This document shows, piece after piece, positions 33,801 through 46,700 of a stretch of 64,000 nt of DNA (position 1 is the first letter of the stretch; each line of letters starts with the position of its first letter). Source of the DNA: Macrostomum hystrix. Taxonomy: Eukaryota > Platyhelminthes > Macrostomidae. The translations under genes and the position numbers were made by a program. The stretch covers positions 2,424,001-2,488,000 of the forward strand of contig CATNEN010000029.1 of assembly GCA_950097015.1 (NCBI GenBank), given 5' to 3'. The notes beneath the pieces are model-generated. The model worked only from the letters and a program-made list of their open reading frames with translations, did no database searches and was not told the origin of the DNA.

Positions 33801-36800
33801 CGAAAATGCACCGACTTGCTAGGGTGAATACGAGTCTGTCAGAATATTACTCATTTTACTTTTTTATAGGAGTACAAAACCAAGACAGATATGGGATTGT
33901 GTCGTGAGGTGTGAGATTATGTCATGAGTAATGATATTATGCCGAACTGAGGGTGAGAATGTGTGAGATAATCGCACAATTATCGCCGCAATTGCAGTCC
34001 GCCTCAAAGACAGTCCGCTAGTCGGGAGGGATCTGCATCCGAATGGCATTTCAGCCGCCGCCGCCGCCGCTGCTGCTGCCGCATCTGAATCGGCCCAGCA
34101 GCGGCGGAGAAATTCTGGCGGTCCGCTGAGCCTGTTTCTGAGCGGCGGCCGGGGCTCCACGGAGCTGTTGTCGGGTTCGCGCGGCTCCGCCGGCATCAAC
34201 GACGCCTACCTGTCGGTGCACAGCTGCAGCCGGGCAGCCGGGCAGCTGATGAGGCAGCGGCTGTTGGACCCCGCAAAGCGGACGCGACTGCTCGAGCGAT
34301 ACTGTGAGCTCCGGGATCTGCTAGCCGAGTTGCGCGAGCAGAAATCCGCTAAGGAGACCGAGCTGCAGCAGCTGCTGGCAAAGGAGCGGGTGAGCCAGTC
34401 TAGCACTCTCAACTGTCACTCGAATCTAGCACTCTCTATTGTCACCCGAATCTAGCACTCTCTCTATTGTCACCCGAATCTAGCACTCTCTCTATTGTCA
34501 CCCGAATCTAGCACTCTCTCTATTGTCACTCGAATCTAGCACTCTCAACTGTCACTCGAATCTAGCACTCTCTCTATTGTCACCCGAATCTAGCAATCTC
34601 TATTGTCACCCGAATCTAGCACTCTCTCTATTGTCACTCGAATCTAGTACTCTCTCTATTGTCACTCGAATCTAGCACTGTCTCTATTGTCACTCGAATC
34701 TAGCTCTCTCTCTATTGTCACCCGAATCTAGCACTCTCTCTATTGTCACCCGAATCTAGCACTCTCTCTATTGTCACCCGAATCTAGCACTCTCTCTATT
34801 GTCACTCGAATCTAGCACTCTCAACTGTCACTCGAATCTAGCACTCTCTATTGTCACCCGAATCTAGCACTCTCTCTATTGTCACTCGAATCTAGCACTC
34901 TCTCTATTGTCACCCGAATCTAGCACTCTCTCTATTGTCACTCGAATCTAGCAATCTCAACTGTCACTCGAATCTAGCACTCTCTCTATTGTCACCCGAA
35001 TCTAGCACTGTCTCTATTGTCACTCGAATCTAGCACTCTCTCTATTGTCACCCGAATCTAGCACTGTCTCTATTGTCACCCGAATCTAGCACTGTCTCTA
35101 TTGTCACCCGAATCTAGCACTCTCTCTATTGTCACTCGAATCTAGCACTCTCTCTATTGTCACCCGAATCTAGCACTGTCTCTATTGTCACCCGAATCTA
35201 GCACTCTCTCTATTGTCACCCGAATCTAGCACTCTCTCTATTGTCACCCGAATCTAGCACTCTCTCTATTGTCACCCGAATCTAGCAATCTCTATTGTCA
35301 CCCGAATCTAGCACTCTCTCTATTGTCACCCGAATCTAGCACTCTCTCTATTGTCACCCGAATCTAGCAATCTCTATTGTCACCCGAATCTAGCACTCTC
35401 TCTATTGTCACTCGAATCTAGCACTGTCTCTATTGTCACTCGAATCTAGCTCTCTCTCTATTGTCACCCGAATCTAGCACTCTCTCTATTGTCACCCGAA
35501 TCTAGCACTCTCTCTATTGTCACCCGAATCTAGCACTCTCTCTATTGTCACTCGAATCTAGCACTCTCAACTGTCACTCGAATCTAGCACTCTCTATTGT
35601 CACCCGAATCTAGCACTCTCTCTATTGTCACTCGAATCTAGCACTCTCTCTATTGTCACCCGAATCTAGCACTCTCTCTATTGTCACTCGAATCTAGCAA
35701 TCTCAACTGTCACTCGAATCTAGCACTCTCTCTATTGTCACCCGAATCTAGCACTGTCTCTATTGTCACTCGAATCTAGCACTCTCTCTATTGTCACCCG
35801 AATCTAGCACTGTCTCTATTGTCACCCGAATCTAGCACTGTCTCTATTGTCACCCGAATCTAGCACTCTCTCTATTGTCACTCGAATCTAGCACTCTCTC
35901 TATTGTCACCCGAATCTAGCACTGTCTCTATTGTCACCCGAATCTAGCACTCTCTCTATTGTCACCCGAATCTAGCACTCTCTCTATTGTCACCCGAATC
36001 TAGCACTCTCTCTATTGTCACTCGAATCTAGCACTCTCAACTGTCACTCGAATCTAGCACTCTCTCTATTGTCACTCGAATCTAGTACTCTCTCTATTGT
36101 CACTCGAATCTAGCACTGTCTCTATTGTCACTCGAATCTAGCTCTCTCTCTATTGTCACCCGAATCTAGCACTCTCTCTATTGTCACCCGAATCTAGCAC
36201 TCTCTCTATTGTCACCCGAATCTAGCACTCTCTCTATTGTCACTCGAATCTAGCACTCTCAACTGTCACTCGAATCTAGCACTCTCTATTGTCACCCGAA
36301 TCTAGCACTCTCTCTATTGTCACTCGAATCTAGCACTCTCTCTATTGTCACCCGAATCTAGCACTCTCTCTATTGTCACTCGAATCTAGCAATCTCAACT
36401 GTCACTCGAATCTAGCACTCTCTCTATTGTCACCCGAATCTAGCACTGTCTCTATTGTCACTCGAATCTAGCACTCTCTCTATTGTCACCCGAATCTAGC
36501 ACTGTCTCTATTGTCACCCGAATCTAGCACTGTCTCTATTGTCACCCGAATCTAGCACTCTCTCTATTGTCACTCGAATCTAGCACTCTCTCTATTGTCA
36601 CCCGAATCTAGCACTGTCTCTATTGTCACCCGAATCTAGCACTGTCTCTATTGTCACCCGAATCTAGCACTCTCTCTATTGTCACTCGAATCTAGCACTC
36701 TCAACTGTCACTCGAATCTAGCACTCTCTATTGTCACCCGAATCTAGCACTCTCTCTATTGTCACTCGAATCTAGCACTCTCTCTATTGTCACCCGAATC

Positions 36801-38295
36801 TAGCACTCTCTCTATTGTCACTCGAATCTAGCAATCTCAACTGTCACTCGAATCTAGCACTCTCTCTATTGTCACCCGAATCTAGCAATCTCTATTGTCA
36901 CCCGAATCTAGCACTCTCTCTATTGTCACTCGAATCTAGTACTCTCTCTATTGTCACTCGAATCTAGCACTCTCTCTATTGTCACTCGAATCTAGCACTC
37001 TCTCTATTGTCACTCGAATCTAGCACTCTCTCTATTGTCACTCGAATCTAGCACTGTCTGTCTAGCACCCGTGATTCAGTCATTTGTGCAGTGCTAATGC
37101 CATATGCGTAGTCAGGCACGCATATTTTTGTTCGAGGTTAAGGCCGGAGTGGCGAGTCAAATTCAATTGTGAATTAGCCCCCTCCACGGCAGCAATTGCG
37201 CATCGCATACTTCGACCTTAAGGAGTATCCTAAATCGTACTAAAAGATTGTCCCGATCTTCTTTTCCCCACTGCAATATTATTATCAAGATTTAACCCCT
37301 GGAGTATTATGAAGCTTTGAGTACAATTTGTTAATCGCTAACCTATCACACCCTATATGTACAGCCAGAAAGAAAGAACACTCACCTTCTTTCTTCTGTT
37401 TCTCGTGTCCTGTGCGTGGGGTCCGAAAGCGCTGTAGAGCCAGGTGACTCAGACCTACAGTAACCCCAACCACCCACCCCCAACACTAAAATTCCGAACA
37501 AGCAAAAAAACCCATTCAGTTGTGTCCTACAACCGCTTAAATTTAGGAAAGGAGAGAGGACAGACAGAGAGAGAGGACAGGAGATAGCAAAGAGCAATGG
37601 AATGGCTTGAATGTGTTGTATGAGGGGAGAGATGAGAGCGACTAGCCGCACACCCTCCCCACTCCACACCAGTCCCCCATAGACTACACCGTGAAACTCT
37701 TCTCTCCGTCTTCCCTTCACCCCTCTGATTAGAGCGTTCCCGCGATGACTCACCCGGCGGCCCGCCAGCCCCAGCCCCCTCCGTAGCTTGGTCTGAAGCA
37801 GCATTTAATCAAGAGCTCCTTTCCTCTGTACTGATTATCTTTCTTCTTATTTTGCTAAATCTGATAAAACTTTGTAATTCAGCAATTAAACGCTAGATTC
37901 TGTCTTCCTTATAAATTCTTCGACAAAAGAATTGATTAATTATTAGAAGCTTTTTAATTGTGACTGTCGTCGCCAGTTTTAACAAAATTGAGCCATGCTT
38001 GACCCGCCGGAGGTGACCCCGTATGACCTGCGCTGCGCTAGTATTAAGGTCAACTGCTGGCTTAAGGTGAGATGTGATCAAGGACTGCTGCTTAAGGTGT
38101 CTATGTATCTGGTATCTCATTGTTTTTCGAATTCAACAGTCCATCTTCTTAATAATTTTATGGCTCCTTAAGCCTATCGTAAGTAAGCAGGTTTTAATTC
38201 TTTTCATTTTGTGTTTATTTCTTTTCAAACAGGAGCTATCAGGCAAACCTCAGCAGCAGCAGCCTCAGAATTCTCAATTTCAAAAGCCTCATCAT

Positions 38296-38329
<34 letters not shown>

Positions 38330-41300
38330 TGCGAGATCGGCGCTTAGCTGGCAGCCGCTCTGGCATCCTGGGCAGCAACATCTGCCTGCCAACGCAGTTC
38401 CTTGTCGCTGTCGACACCGAAGCTGTAGCCAGGTGTGCCGGAGGCGACACAGATGTCGACTCCGTTATGTCATTTGAGGTTTGTGATCTGTGAATATAGC
38501 TCGTAATATGACATAATGATTCAAATATCATAACTCATACCTGTATCTAGTACACCTGTGCAATATCCTACCTGTATCTAGTACACCTGTGCAATATCCT
38601 ACCTTGTATCTAGTACACCTGTGCAATATCCTTACCTGTATCTAGTACACCTGTGCAATATCCTACCTTGTATCTAGTACACCTGTGCAATATCCTACCT
38701 GTATCTAGTACACCTGTGCAATATCCTACCTGTATCTAGTACACCTGTGCAATATCCTACCTTGTATCTAGTACACCTGTGCAATATCCTTCCTGTATCT
38801 AGTACACCTGTGCAATATCCTACCTTGTATCTAGTACACCTGTGCAATATCCTACCTGTATCTAGTACACCTGTGCAATATCCTACCTTGTATCTAGTAC
38901 ACCTGTGCAATATCCTTCCTGTATCTAGTACACCTGTGCAATATCCTACCTTGTATCTAGTACACCTGTGCAATATCCTACCTGTATCTAGTACACCTGT
39001 GCAATATCCTACCTTGTATCTAGTACACCTGTGCAATATCCTACCTGTATCTAGTACACCTGTGCAATATCCTACCTTGTATCTAGTACACCTGTGCAAT
39101 ATCCTTCCTGTATCTAGTACACCTGTGCAATATCCTACCTTGTATCTAGTACACCTGTGCAATATCCTACCTGTATCTAGTACACCTGTGCAATATCCTA
39201 CCTTGTATCTAGTACACCTGTGCAATATCCTTCCTGTATCTAGTACACCTGTGCAATATCCTACCTTGTATCTAGTACACCTGTGCAATATCCTACCTGT
39301 ATCTAGTACACCTGTGCAATATCCTACCTTGTATCTAGTACACCTGTGCAATATCCTACCTGTATCTAGTACACCTGTGCAATATCCTACCTGTATCTAG
39401 TACACCTGTGCAATATCCTACCTGTATCTAGTACACCTGTGCAATATCCTACCTTGTATCTAGTACACCTGTGCAATATCCTACCTTGTATCTAGTACAC
39501 CTGTGCAATATCCTTCCTGTATATAGTACACCTGTGCAATATCCTTCCTGTATCTAGTACACCTGTGCAATATCCTACCTTGTATCTAGTACACCTGTGC
39601 AATATCCTTCCTGTATCTAGTACACCTGTGCAATATCCTACCTTGTATCTAGTACACCTGTGCAATATCCTTCCTGTATCTAGTACACCTGTGCAATATC
39701 CTACCTTGTATCTAGTACACCTGTGCAATATCCTTCCTGTATATAGTACACCTGTGCAATATCCTTCCTGTATCTAGTACACCTGTGCAATATCCTACCT
39801 TGTATCTAGTACACCTGTGCAATATCCTTCCTGTATCTAGTACACCTGTGCAATATCCTACCTTGTATCTAGTACACCTGTGCAATATCCTTCCTGTATC
39901 TAGTACACCTGTGCAATATCCTACCTTGTATCTAGTACACCTGTGCAATATCCTTCCTGTATCTAGTACACCTGTGCAATATCCTACCTTGTATCTAGTA
40001 CACCTGTGCAATATCCTTCCTGTATCTAGTACACCTGTGCAATATCCTACCTTGTATCTAGTACACCTGTGCAATATCCTACCTGTATCTAGTACACCTG
40101 TGCCATATCCTACCTTGTATCTAGTACACCTGTGCAATATCCTTCCTGTATCTAGTACACCTGTGCAATATCCTACCTTGTATCTAGTACACCTGTGCAA
40201 TATCCTACCTGTATCTAGTACACCTGTGCAATATCCTACCTGTATCTAGTACACCTGTGCCATATCCTACCTGTATCTAGTACACCTGTGCCATATCCTA
40301 CCTGTATCTAGTACGCCTGTGCAATATCCTACCTGTATCTAGTACACCTGTGCAATATCCTACCTGTATCTAGTACACCTGTGCAATATCCTACCTGTAT
40401 CTAGTACAGCATAGTTGAGATGCTCGCACAGTCTAAGCTATGCCGCATCGCCAAACTTTCAGCTCGAGTCGGTAAAGCAAGAAATCGCGGTACAGAAGGC
40501 CATGGTGGACGCACATGTCAAGCTGTTACGCGAGGCCAAGGAGCTTCACCTGCCGAGGCATGTCAAAAAGAAACGCGCTGCCGATTATCAATCAGGATTG
40601 GAGAAGGTGCGCTGATTTTTCATATTTTCTACTGGCTACTAACACTAGTACTCAGTAGGCTGGCGAGGTTACTTGCATTTAAATTTAGTCCATTTGATAA
40701 ATCCACAACTGAATATATCGAACCCGCAGCTTTCCCAGCTAAATCTGAAGGCTCGCACCATACGGGAGCAGATGCCCTACGCTGATTGGCTCGATGAAGA
40801 CACCATATCACAATCGTCCAGCTTCGCCTACTTGCACGGATTCAATGGCGGCGTCGGCGCTGTCAGTAGGAGCGGTGGTGGCGACAACATTTCAGTCACT
40901 GGGTCAGTGTCCTCGGCCTACCACAGTAGCAGTCCTAGGAATACTTCCTCAGCTGATTATTGCTCTGAGTCGGTGAGTGTACCGGTGCTGCCACAATAGA
41001 TGAACATTTGTTTGTCCTTTGGCAGAATGCGCAATAGAATGCTGATCGATTTCACTTTGCAGCTTCTTTCCGGTCAGCTGTATGACGCTCGCAGTCTGGT
41101 GTCCGACCTCAGCCGCGAGTCCTCTGTGCGCTCGGCTGCTTCCGCTAATCCGCCGTAAGTGCTGGAAGCATTACAAACATCCACCTCACACCCGGCAGCC
41201 TACACCCACCTCACACCCGGCAGCCTAGACCCACCTCACACCCGACAGCCTACACCCACCTCACACCTGGTAGCCTAGACCCACCTTACACCCGGCAGCC

Positions 41301-42692
41301 TAGACCCACCTCACACCCGACAGCCTACACCCACCTCACACCTGGTAGCCTAGACCCACCTTACACCCGGCAGCCTACACTCGCCTCACATCCAGCAGCC
41401 TACACCCACCTCACACCCGGCAGCCTAGACCCACCTCACACCCGACAGCCTAGACCCACCTCACACCTGGTAGCCTAGACCCACCTTACACCCGGCAGCC
41501 TAGACCCACCTCACACCCGACAGCCTACACCCACCTCACACCTGGTAGCCTAGACCCACCTTACACCCGGCAGCCTACACCCGCCTCACATCCGGCAGCC
41601 TACACCCACCTCCATCCGGCAGCCTAGACCCACCTCACACCCGACAGCCTACACCCCCCTCACATCCGGCAGCCTAGACCCACCTCACACCCGGCAGCCT
41701 ACACCCACCTCACACCTGGTAGCCTAGACCCACCTTACACCCGTCAGCCTACACCCGCCTCACATCCGGCAGCCTAGACCCACCTCACACCCGGCAGCCT
41801 ACACCCACCTCACACCTGGTAGCCTAGACCCACCTTACACCCGGCAGCCTACACCCGCATCACACCCGGCAGCCTACACCCACCTCACACCTGGTAGCCT
41901 AGACCCACCTCACACCCGGCAGCCTACACCCACCTCACACCCGGCAGCCAAGACCCACCTCACACCCAGCAGCCTAGACCCGCCTCACACCCGCAAGCCT
42001 ACACCCGCCTCACACCCACCAGCCTGCATCCATTTCACACCCGGCAGCCTACACCCACCTCACACCTGGCAGGTAATACCCTCACCTTCCTCCAACCCTG
42101 ACACAAACCAGTCATTACATGGCCAAATAAAGCATTCCGTCTCACTTTTCGCAGGAGCATGAGCAGCTGCATCCTTGGCAGCAGCCAGTCGGCCAACCAG
42201 CATCCCAATCAGCCCCATCAGCAGCAGCCGCAGCCGCCTTCAATAGTGCCACGCCGGTCGAATCTCGGGCCGAACGCTCGGGCCGGCTCAAAATGGCGCC
42301 GCTCTAATTCCATGGGCAACCTTCTGGCTGACGCTGACAACGACGCTCCTGCAGCCGCGGCTAACCAACGACATCATTATCAACAGCAGCAGCAACAATA
42401 TCAGCAGCAGCAAAAGCAGCAACAGCAGCAGCAGCGTCGTCTGCCCAGCATTCCAGCGGTGACGCCCGTCAATACCAGCTTCCCGACTCCGGCGCCGTCG
42501 CAGGCGCTCACGGCCTACAGACGCGGCTCGAACGCCAGCGTCAGCTCGGGGACTTCGAGTGCCCTGTCAGCCAGTCAGCAGTCGCCCTACTGGTACACAC
42601 CGCGCTCCAGACTGGAGCCAGTGCCTTCGCCACCCGCCAGCTCGGCAGCGCCGCTTCAAAGGCGTCACTTAAAGCAGCACAGCGACCTCTGA
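30862..42692 (+). CDS. Unrecognised Gln/Ser-rich coiled-coil protein
   Basis: Chained exons 30862-30957, 32239-32506, 33998-34389, 38233-38478, 40463-40606, 40730-40972, 41063-41154, 42155-42692; all GT-AG, phases agree, 672 aa ending in TGA. The first exon (MSSKRLSKRRDSRQIYL) is the least certain and may be replaced by exons elsewhere. Features: Ala/Ser-rich region (about 33-130), an Ala run at about 140, coiled coil 1 (RTRLLERYCELRDLLAEL and on, about 220-250), a pure Gln run (about 275-290), coiled coil 2 (LESVKQEIAVQKAMVDAHVK to LSQLNLKARTIREQM, about 335-400), then a Ser/Gly-rich tail with Gln runs and RRSNSMGNLL. It looks like a cytoplasmic scaffold, but I cannot assign a family. Its introns hold the largest arrays of the window, including one of 2.7 kb. 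Confidence 0.62.
31055..31125. mobile_element. hAT-like terminal repeat (CAGGGGTCGGCAAACT type)
   Basis: CAGGGGTCGGCAAACTTTTT followed by GCGAGCGGGCCA is the classic end of hAT/Charlie-like elements. A tandem array begins right after it; the other terminus is not recognised. Confidence 0.65.
31126..31520. repeat. Purine-rich GGGAGAGATG repeat array
   Basis: Units containing GGGACACAGGATAGATGAGA and AATGGGAGAGATGATAAATG combine into a higher-order period of roughly 60 bp. In the intron 30958-32238. Confidence 0.92.
31521..32125. repeat. 21-22 bp repeat (CATCTCGACATAATCTCACC)
   Basis: About 28 copies differing at CGCCATAA/CGACATAA and CACCCTCAT/CACCCCAT. It directly abuts the preceding purine-rich array. 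Confidence 0.93.
32605..33235. repeat. 20-bp repeat (CCAACACCCAATTTGAACTT)
   Basis: About 31 copies in the intron 32507-33997; variants CTCC, CACC and ACACAC at the unit ends, and CAAGCTGAAC at the left edge. Confidence 0.95.
34395..37068. repeat. 28-bp minisatellite of about 2.7 kb with higher-order repeats
   Basis: Roughly 95-100 units with core TATTGTCACCCGAATCTAGC and variants ACTCTCAACTGTCACTCG, TAGTACTC and TAGCTCTC. The rare TAGCTCTCTCTC variant recurs at 34701, 35447 and 36139 in the same neighbourhood of variants, marking a higher-order period near 0.7 kb. It begins within a few nt of the donor at 34390. Confidence 0.95.
37069..38232. other. Intron remainder without recognisable features
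   Basis: Unique sequence. An ATG-started frame at 37995-38086 (LDPPEVTPYDLRC...) ends at a donor-like GTGAGA, but no acceptor places it in frame with the surrounding exons. It is not included in the gene model. Confidence 0.4.
38535..40410. repeat. 31/32-bp minisatellite, dimer period 63 bp, about 1.9 kb
   Basis: About 59 copies of a unit with TATCTAGTACACCTGTGCAA and TATCCTACC(T)TG or TATCCTTCC. Alternation of 31- and 32-bp units gives a 63-bp (21-codon) dimer, which keeps frames open on both strands. Sits in the intron 38479-40462. Confidence 0.96.
41175..42075. repeat. 25-bp C-rich repeat (CCACCTCACACCCGGCAGCC core)
   Basis: About 35 copies in the intron 41155-42154. Each unit has a pyrimidine-rich stretch then GGCAG, a repeated 3' splice-site look-alike upstream of the real acceptor CTCACTTTTCGCAG. 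Confidence 0.94.
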
Positions 42693-43774
42693 ATGCAGTT
42701 CTGCTGAAGCTGTTTCTAGGAAACGAATTGCATTGCTTGAATGCAACAAAAGGCTCACTAGATTTTCGCTTATTTTAGTCCAATTAGGCTAGAAAAGTGA
42801 ATATTAAGTGACTTTCTGTTTTTTTTACTTCCCATAAGTACAAGTAGGAATTCCCATCGCTTCTTCTCAAATAGTCAAATGCATTCTACGATTAAAATTA
42901 TGGAATTTATGTTTGTCATGCAAAAACCTTTGTGGAATTACAACTCAAACTTTGATGAATTCATGATGTAATTCATTTGATACAATGTTAAGTTTCTGCA
43001 AAACATTATGCAACAATCACAGTCGCTGTAGTTTTAAGTTTGCATTCCAACCATGCTTTAATCGCTTGAAGTGTGTAAAGATCTAATTTTCTTTCTCACA
43101 ACTAAATTCACATCCTATCCGACTTACGAGTATATAGTTTTTTTTCTATTTTCGTGTGCATTTCCTGTTGCTAACTGGGTCCTGTTCGGTTACTGGTACC
43201 CACGCTACGTTCAATCTATTAAATTCATAGACCAAATTTACCATTGCTATTATTATTACTATCTATTATTTGCCCCATGTAATTCAATCAGCTAAGTCCT
43301 ATTTTCAGTTCAAACGATAAATCAAGTTCAAATTTTAATATAGATTTTTCCAATCAAGATTGTTATCTGGTAGAATTTATTTTTTTTTCGTGTGATTTTG
43401 ATCAAAGTTCACGTTTGCTGATTTTGCTATTGGCTGTGGAACAAGTGGCCGATCATCTAATAAATACATGCGTGTATTCATAGTTTTTCACACTTGTCTG
43501 ATAAACGAAAAATGTGTAAATTAGAAATAAAAAAAGCTATTAAATTGCCTTCGCTATATTTGTGGCCAATCTATGGCCAAGACTGACTGTACGCAGAAAG
43601 GGCTAGCGATTAATAGAAGCTTGGCTAGACAAATTCACTGCCAAATTGATTCTACTTATTGTCTAAAATTTGAGCTAGCTCATTCTAGGCTAGTATTGCA
43701 ACAGTCTCCATCTATCTGTTAGTTATAGTGCAGCTCATTCTGGAGCACCGTTCGCCCTTTTGGAGCGAAGCGTA
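42693..43774. other. Intergenic AT-rich region
   Basis: 3' flank of the coiled-coil gene; AATAAA at 43459-43464 is a possible but distant poly(A) signal. No exon or repeat is recognised. The start of the TTLL gene is at 43775. Confidence 0.45.
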
Positions 43775-46700
43775 ATGGAAACAGAACCGCACCGAGATCA
43801 GCCAAGTCCATACCAGGCACAGGATGATGAGCACGGCAACTGGGGCGGTGGAAATAGCATCGTGAGTCGTATTCTCAGACGATGCCGTCCACTGAAGGAA
43901 CAGCAGCAGCAAAGTAACGAAGGCAGCAGTGGTATTCAAAGAATTTCCATACTTGAAGACGCTGTGAAGCCGACGATGGAGTCGTTAATCGGCTCGGAGG
44001 AGCGGGGGGAGCGTTTCAGCGATAACAATGTTAACAATGTTGATTGCATCGGATCGGGGGCGTGTGCCGCAAGCGAATCGAGCGAGAGCGACAATCTTGT
44101 CACTCAGAATAATGGTAAGTCAGCCTTCTTAATTGAGTTATGGGATCAGTCCATATTACAACCGATTTCCGTATGAAGTCAGTTCCCATTCGGAATATTC
44201 CGATATCTAGCCCCAGATTGTACCTAATCACCCAAGAAATCCCAACAACCCGCCATTTTCCGGCTCCAATGCGACAGAAGGCGTTAGGAATTCTCATCTC
44301 TCGAATATCTTGGAGTCGGCAATCGACAGCAATAAAGTAAAATCCCTCCTATATTTTCCTTGCTTTTTGCTTAGCACCAGAAGAGGACACTGAGAGGAAG
44401 ACCAACGCAGAGGGGTCTGCCAGCCAGAAGCAGCAGAGTGAGCAGAAATCTTCAAAAGGGAAGAAGACTCGCGAGCAGATCTTCTTGGCCAATGAGGCTG
44501 CCGCTAGAAAACGGGCCGAAAAGCACTGGACAGTGGATAATGAGGCCTACGATTTCAAGTTAGTTCAAATGCTAACGGAAGAGTCTGAATATTCTGATGG
44601 GGCAGAGTCAGAGACTGGGACACTGGTAGAAGGAGGGCGTAACGAATTCTGGGAAGAGTCAGAGACTGGGACACTGGTAGAAGGAGGGCGTAACGAATTC
44701 TGGGAAGAGTCAGAGACTGGAACACTGGTTGAAGGAGGGCGTGACGAATTCTGGGAAGAGTCAGAGACTGGGACACTGGTTGAAGGAGGGCGTGACGAAT
44801 TCTGGGAAGAGTCAGAGACTGGGACACTGGTTGAAGGAGGGCGTGACGAATTCTGGGAAGAGTCAGAGACTGGGACACTGGTTGAAGGAGGGCGTGACGA
44901 ATTCTGGGAAGAGTCAGAGACTGGGACACTGGTAGAAGGAGTGCCTGAAAAATCCTGGGATGAGTCAGAGACTGGGCAACTGGAAGAAGTACCTGATCGA
45001 TTACACGAGTTGGATGCTGAGATCGGTTCCAAATCCAAACTTTTATTACTCAACCTGCTAATTGCTGGGCTATAACTAATGTCTAGGCGCGTCCTGCTCC
45101 ACTACACAAACGTTGACAAGCGCATTAAGCCGAAGGACATGAAGTACGTAGTTGACCACCGTGAGAAATCGATTTGCGATCAATACGGCAAGGTGATGCG
45201 CACGGTGATCCGAGGCGCCATTCACCCGCTGATTGACAACGTTGTGAACGGCTTCTGTCAGCGCATGGGCATGTCCGAGGCGAAGAGGGTGCCAACGGTG
45301 GAGGAGCGAATGTTTCTGTGGTTTAACCGCGAGAAGGCTTTGAAGCTAAATGATGCGAATGGGTCCAAAAAAGCAGGTTGGAAATTTTTAATTTATCCTT
45401 GTAGCTTGCTGCGCGTAGATATTTTCGCCTATTAAAAAATTATTAATTACGAGCGTAAGAGCTTTGAACTGCATATCACTACCGATTCACACTGATTCGC
45501 GTTGTAAGTCTAGTTTTATGCGTACATACCAATGAGTGATCTCAGGTGTGCGGTGTGATGCCAAAAATGGTCTTCGATAACACCCAGATTCTAGTTTCAT
45601 TCACCTTATGAAAAAAACCGATTCCCAGGTGTACTTCGTCAACTTTATCACCTGGGACAACATGTTGACGGATCTCCAGAGCCTCAACTCGCGTCTATCG
45701 CACTGCAACATGCGCCTGGGCCAGATCTACCCGGACCACTACTGCTACGACGAAGAAAAGATTAAGGAAGTGTTTCACGCCAAGGTCAACGTCAAGTCTG
45801 ACACACCCATGCCAAAAATGCTCTTTGTTGAGAAGCAGTCAATATGCGAGCATGTGTTCGAGTCGCAAGACCTAAATAAGGCCTGCGAGGAAAAGGGCTG
45901 CCCTAATTTTGGCAAGAAAATGTGTCGCTGCTTCAGACTTGGTATCTTCATGCCGGAGACCATGGTGCTGGCTACGAAGACCCAGTTTGAGTCTGTGCTC
46001 AGGAACTTCGTTGGTAAGGCCGGTGAAGCTTAAAAAAAAAGTCACGGTAGATTTTGCCGAAATTATTTTCGATAGACTATCGAAAACAGAGAGACGCTCT
46101 GTTCAGTTCTTAGTTTGAAAACTCACAGACACATCCAGCCCGTTACCCAATCACCGCTCGTATCACCGCAGAGGACAGGTACATCAACCATCGCTGGCTG
46201 ATCCGCGCCTCCAATCTGAAGAGCGGCAACGGGGTACAGTTCATTGACTCCGCCGCCGAGCTAGAGACCTTCTTGCGCTACGACATTCGAAAAAGTGTGC
46301 GCGGTCAGTTCTACATCATGCAAAGGTAAGACAAAAAAGTTGTTTTATGAAATACGCTTGCTGCTGGTGGTTTCCTGTTTTGCAATTCAACCAGCGAACC
46401 CTCAAAGGACCCTCAGAGAACACTGTGGCTCAAAAATCCCGGGCCTTTCCCATGCGAGACGACTCGTTGAGACAGGAGGGGGATTCAGAAAAAAGGGCCA
46501 CTATGATGAGAGCTGTCCTGCCGGTAGCAGTAGTTTCACTGACTGATTTCTCTCAACAGGCCTGCATTTCAACAGTATAAGTACAGCTAATCTGGTTCAG
46601 TTCACCTTCTTGGAGGTATTGCATAAAAAAAAATAGTTTCTCAACTTTCTCAATGAAAAAAGGTAGATTAGACCTAGTTTAAAGATAACCGGAGCAGTCC

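Noticed and set aside
38695-40249. Long open frames on both strands
   Set aside because: 63-bp dimer repeat (21 codons) inside an intron; symmetrical openness on both strands argues against coding.
38535-40410. Regular 31/32-bp repeats resembling a CRISPR array
   Set aside because: No unique spacers between repeats; contiguous tandem units in a eukaryotic intron.
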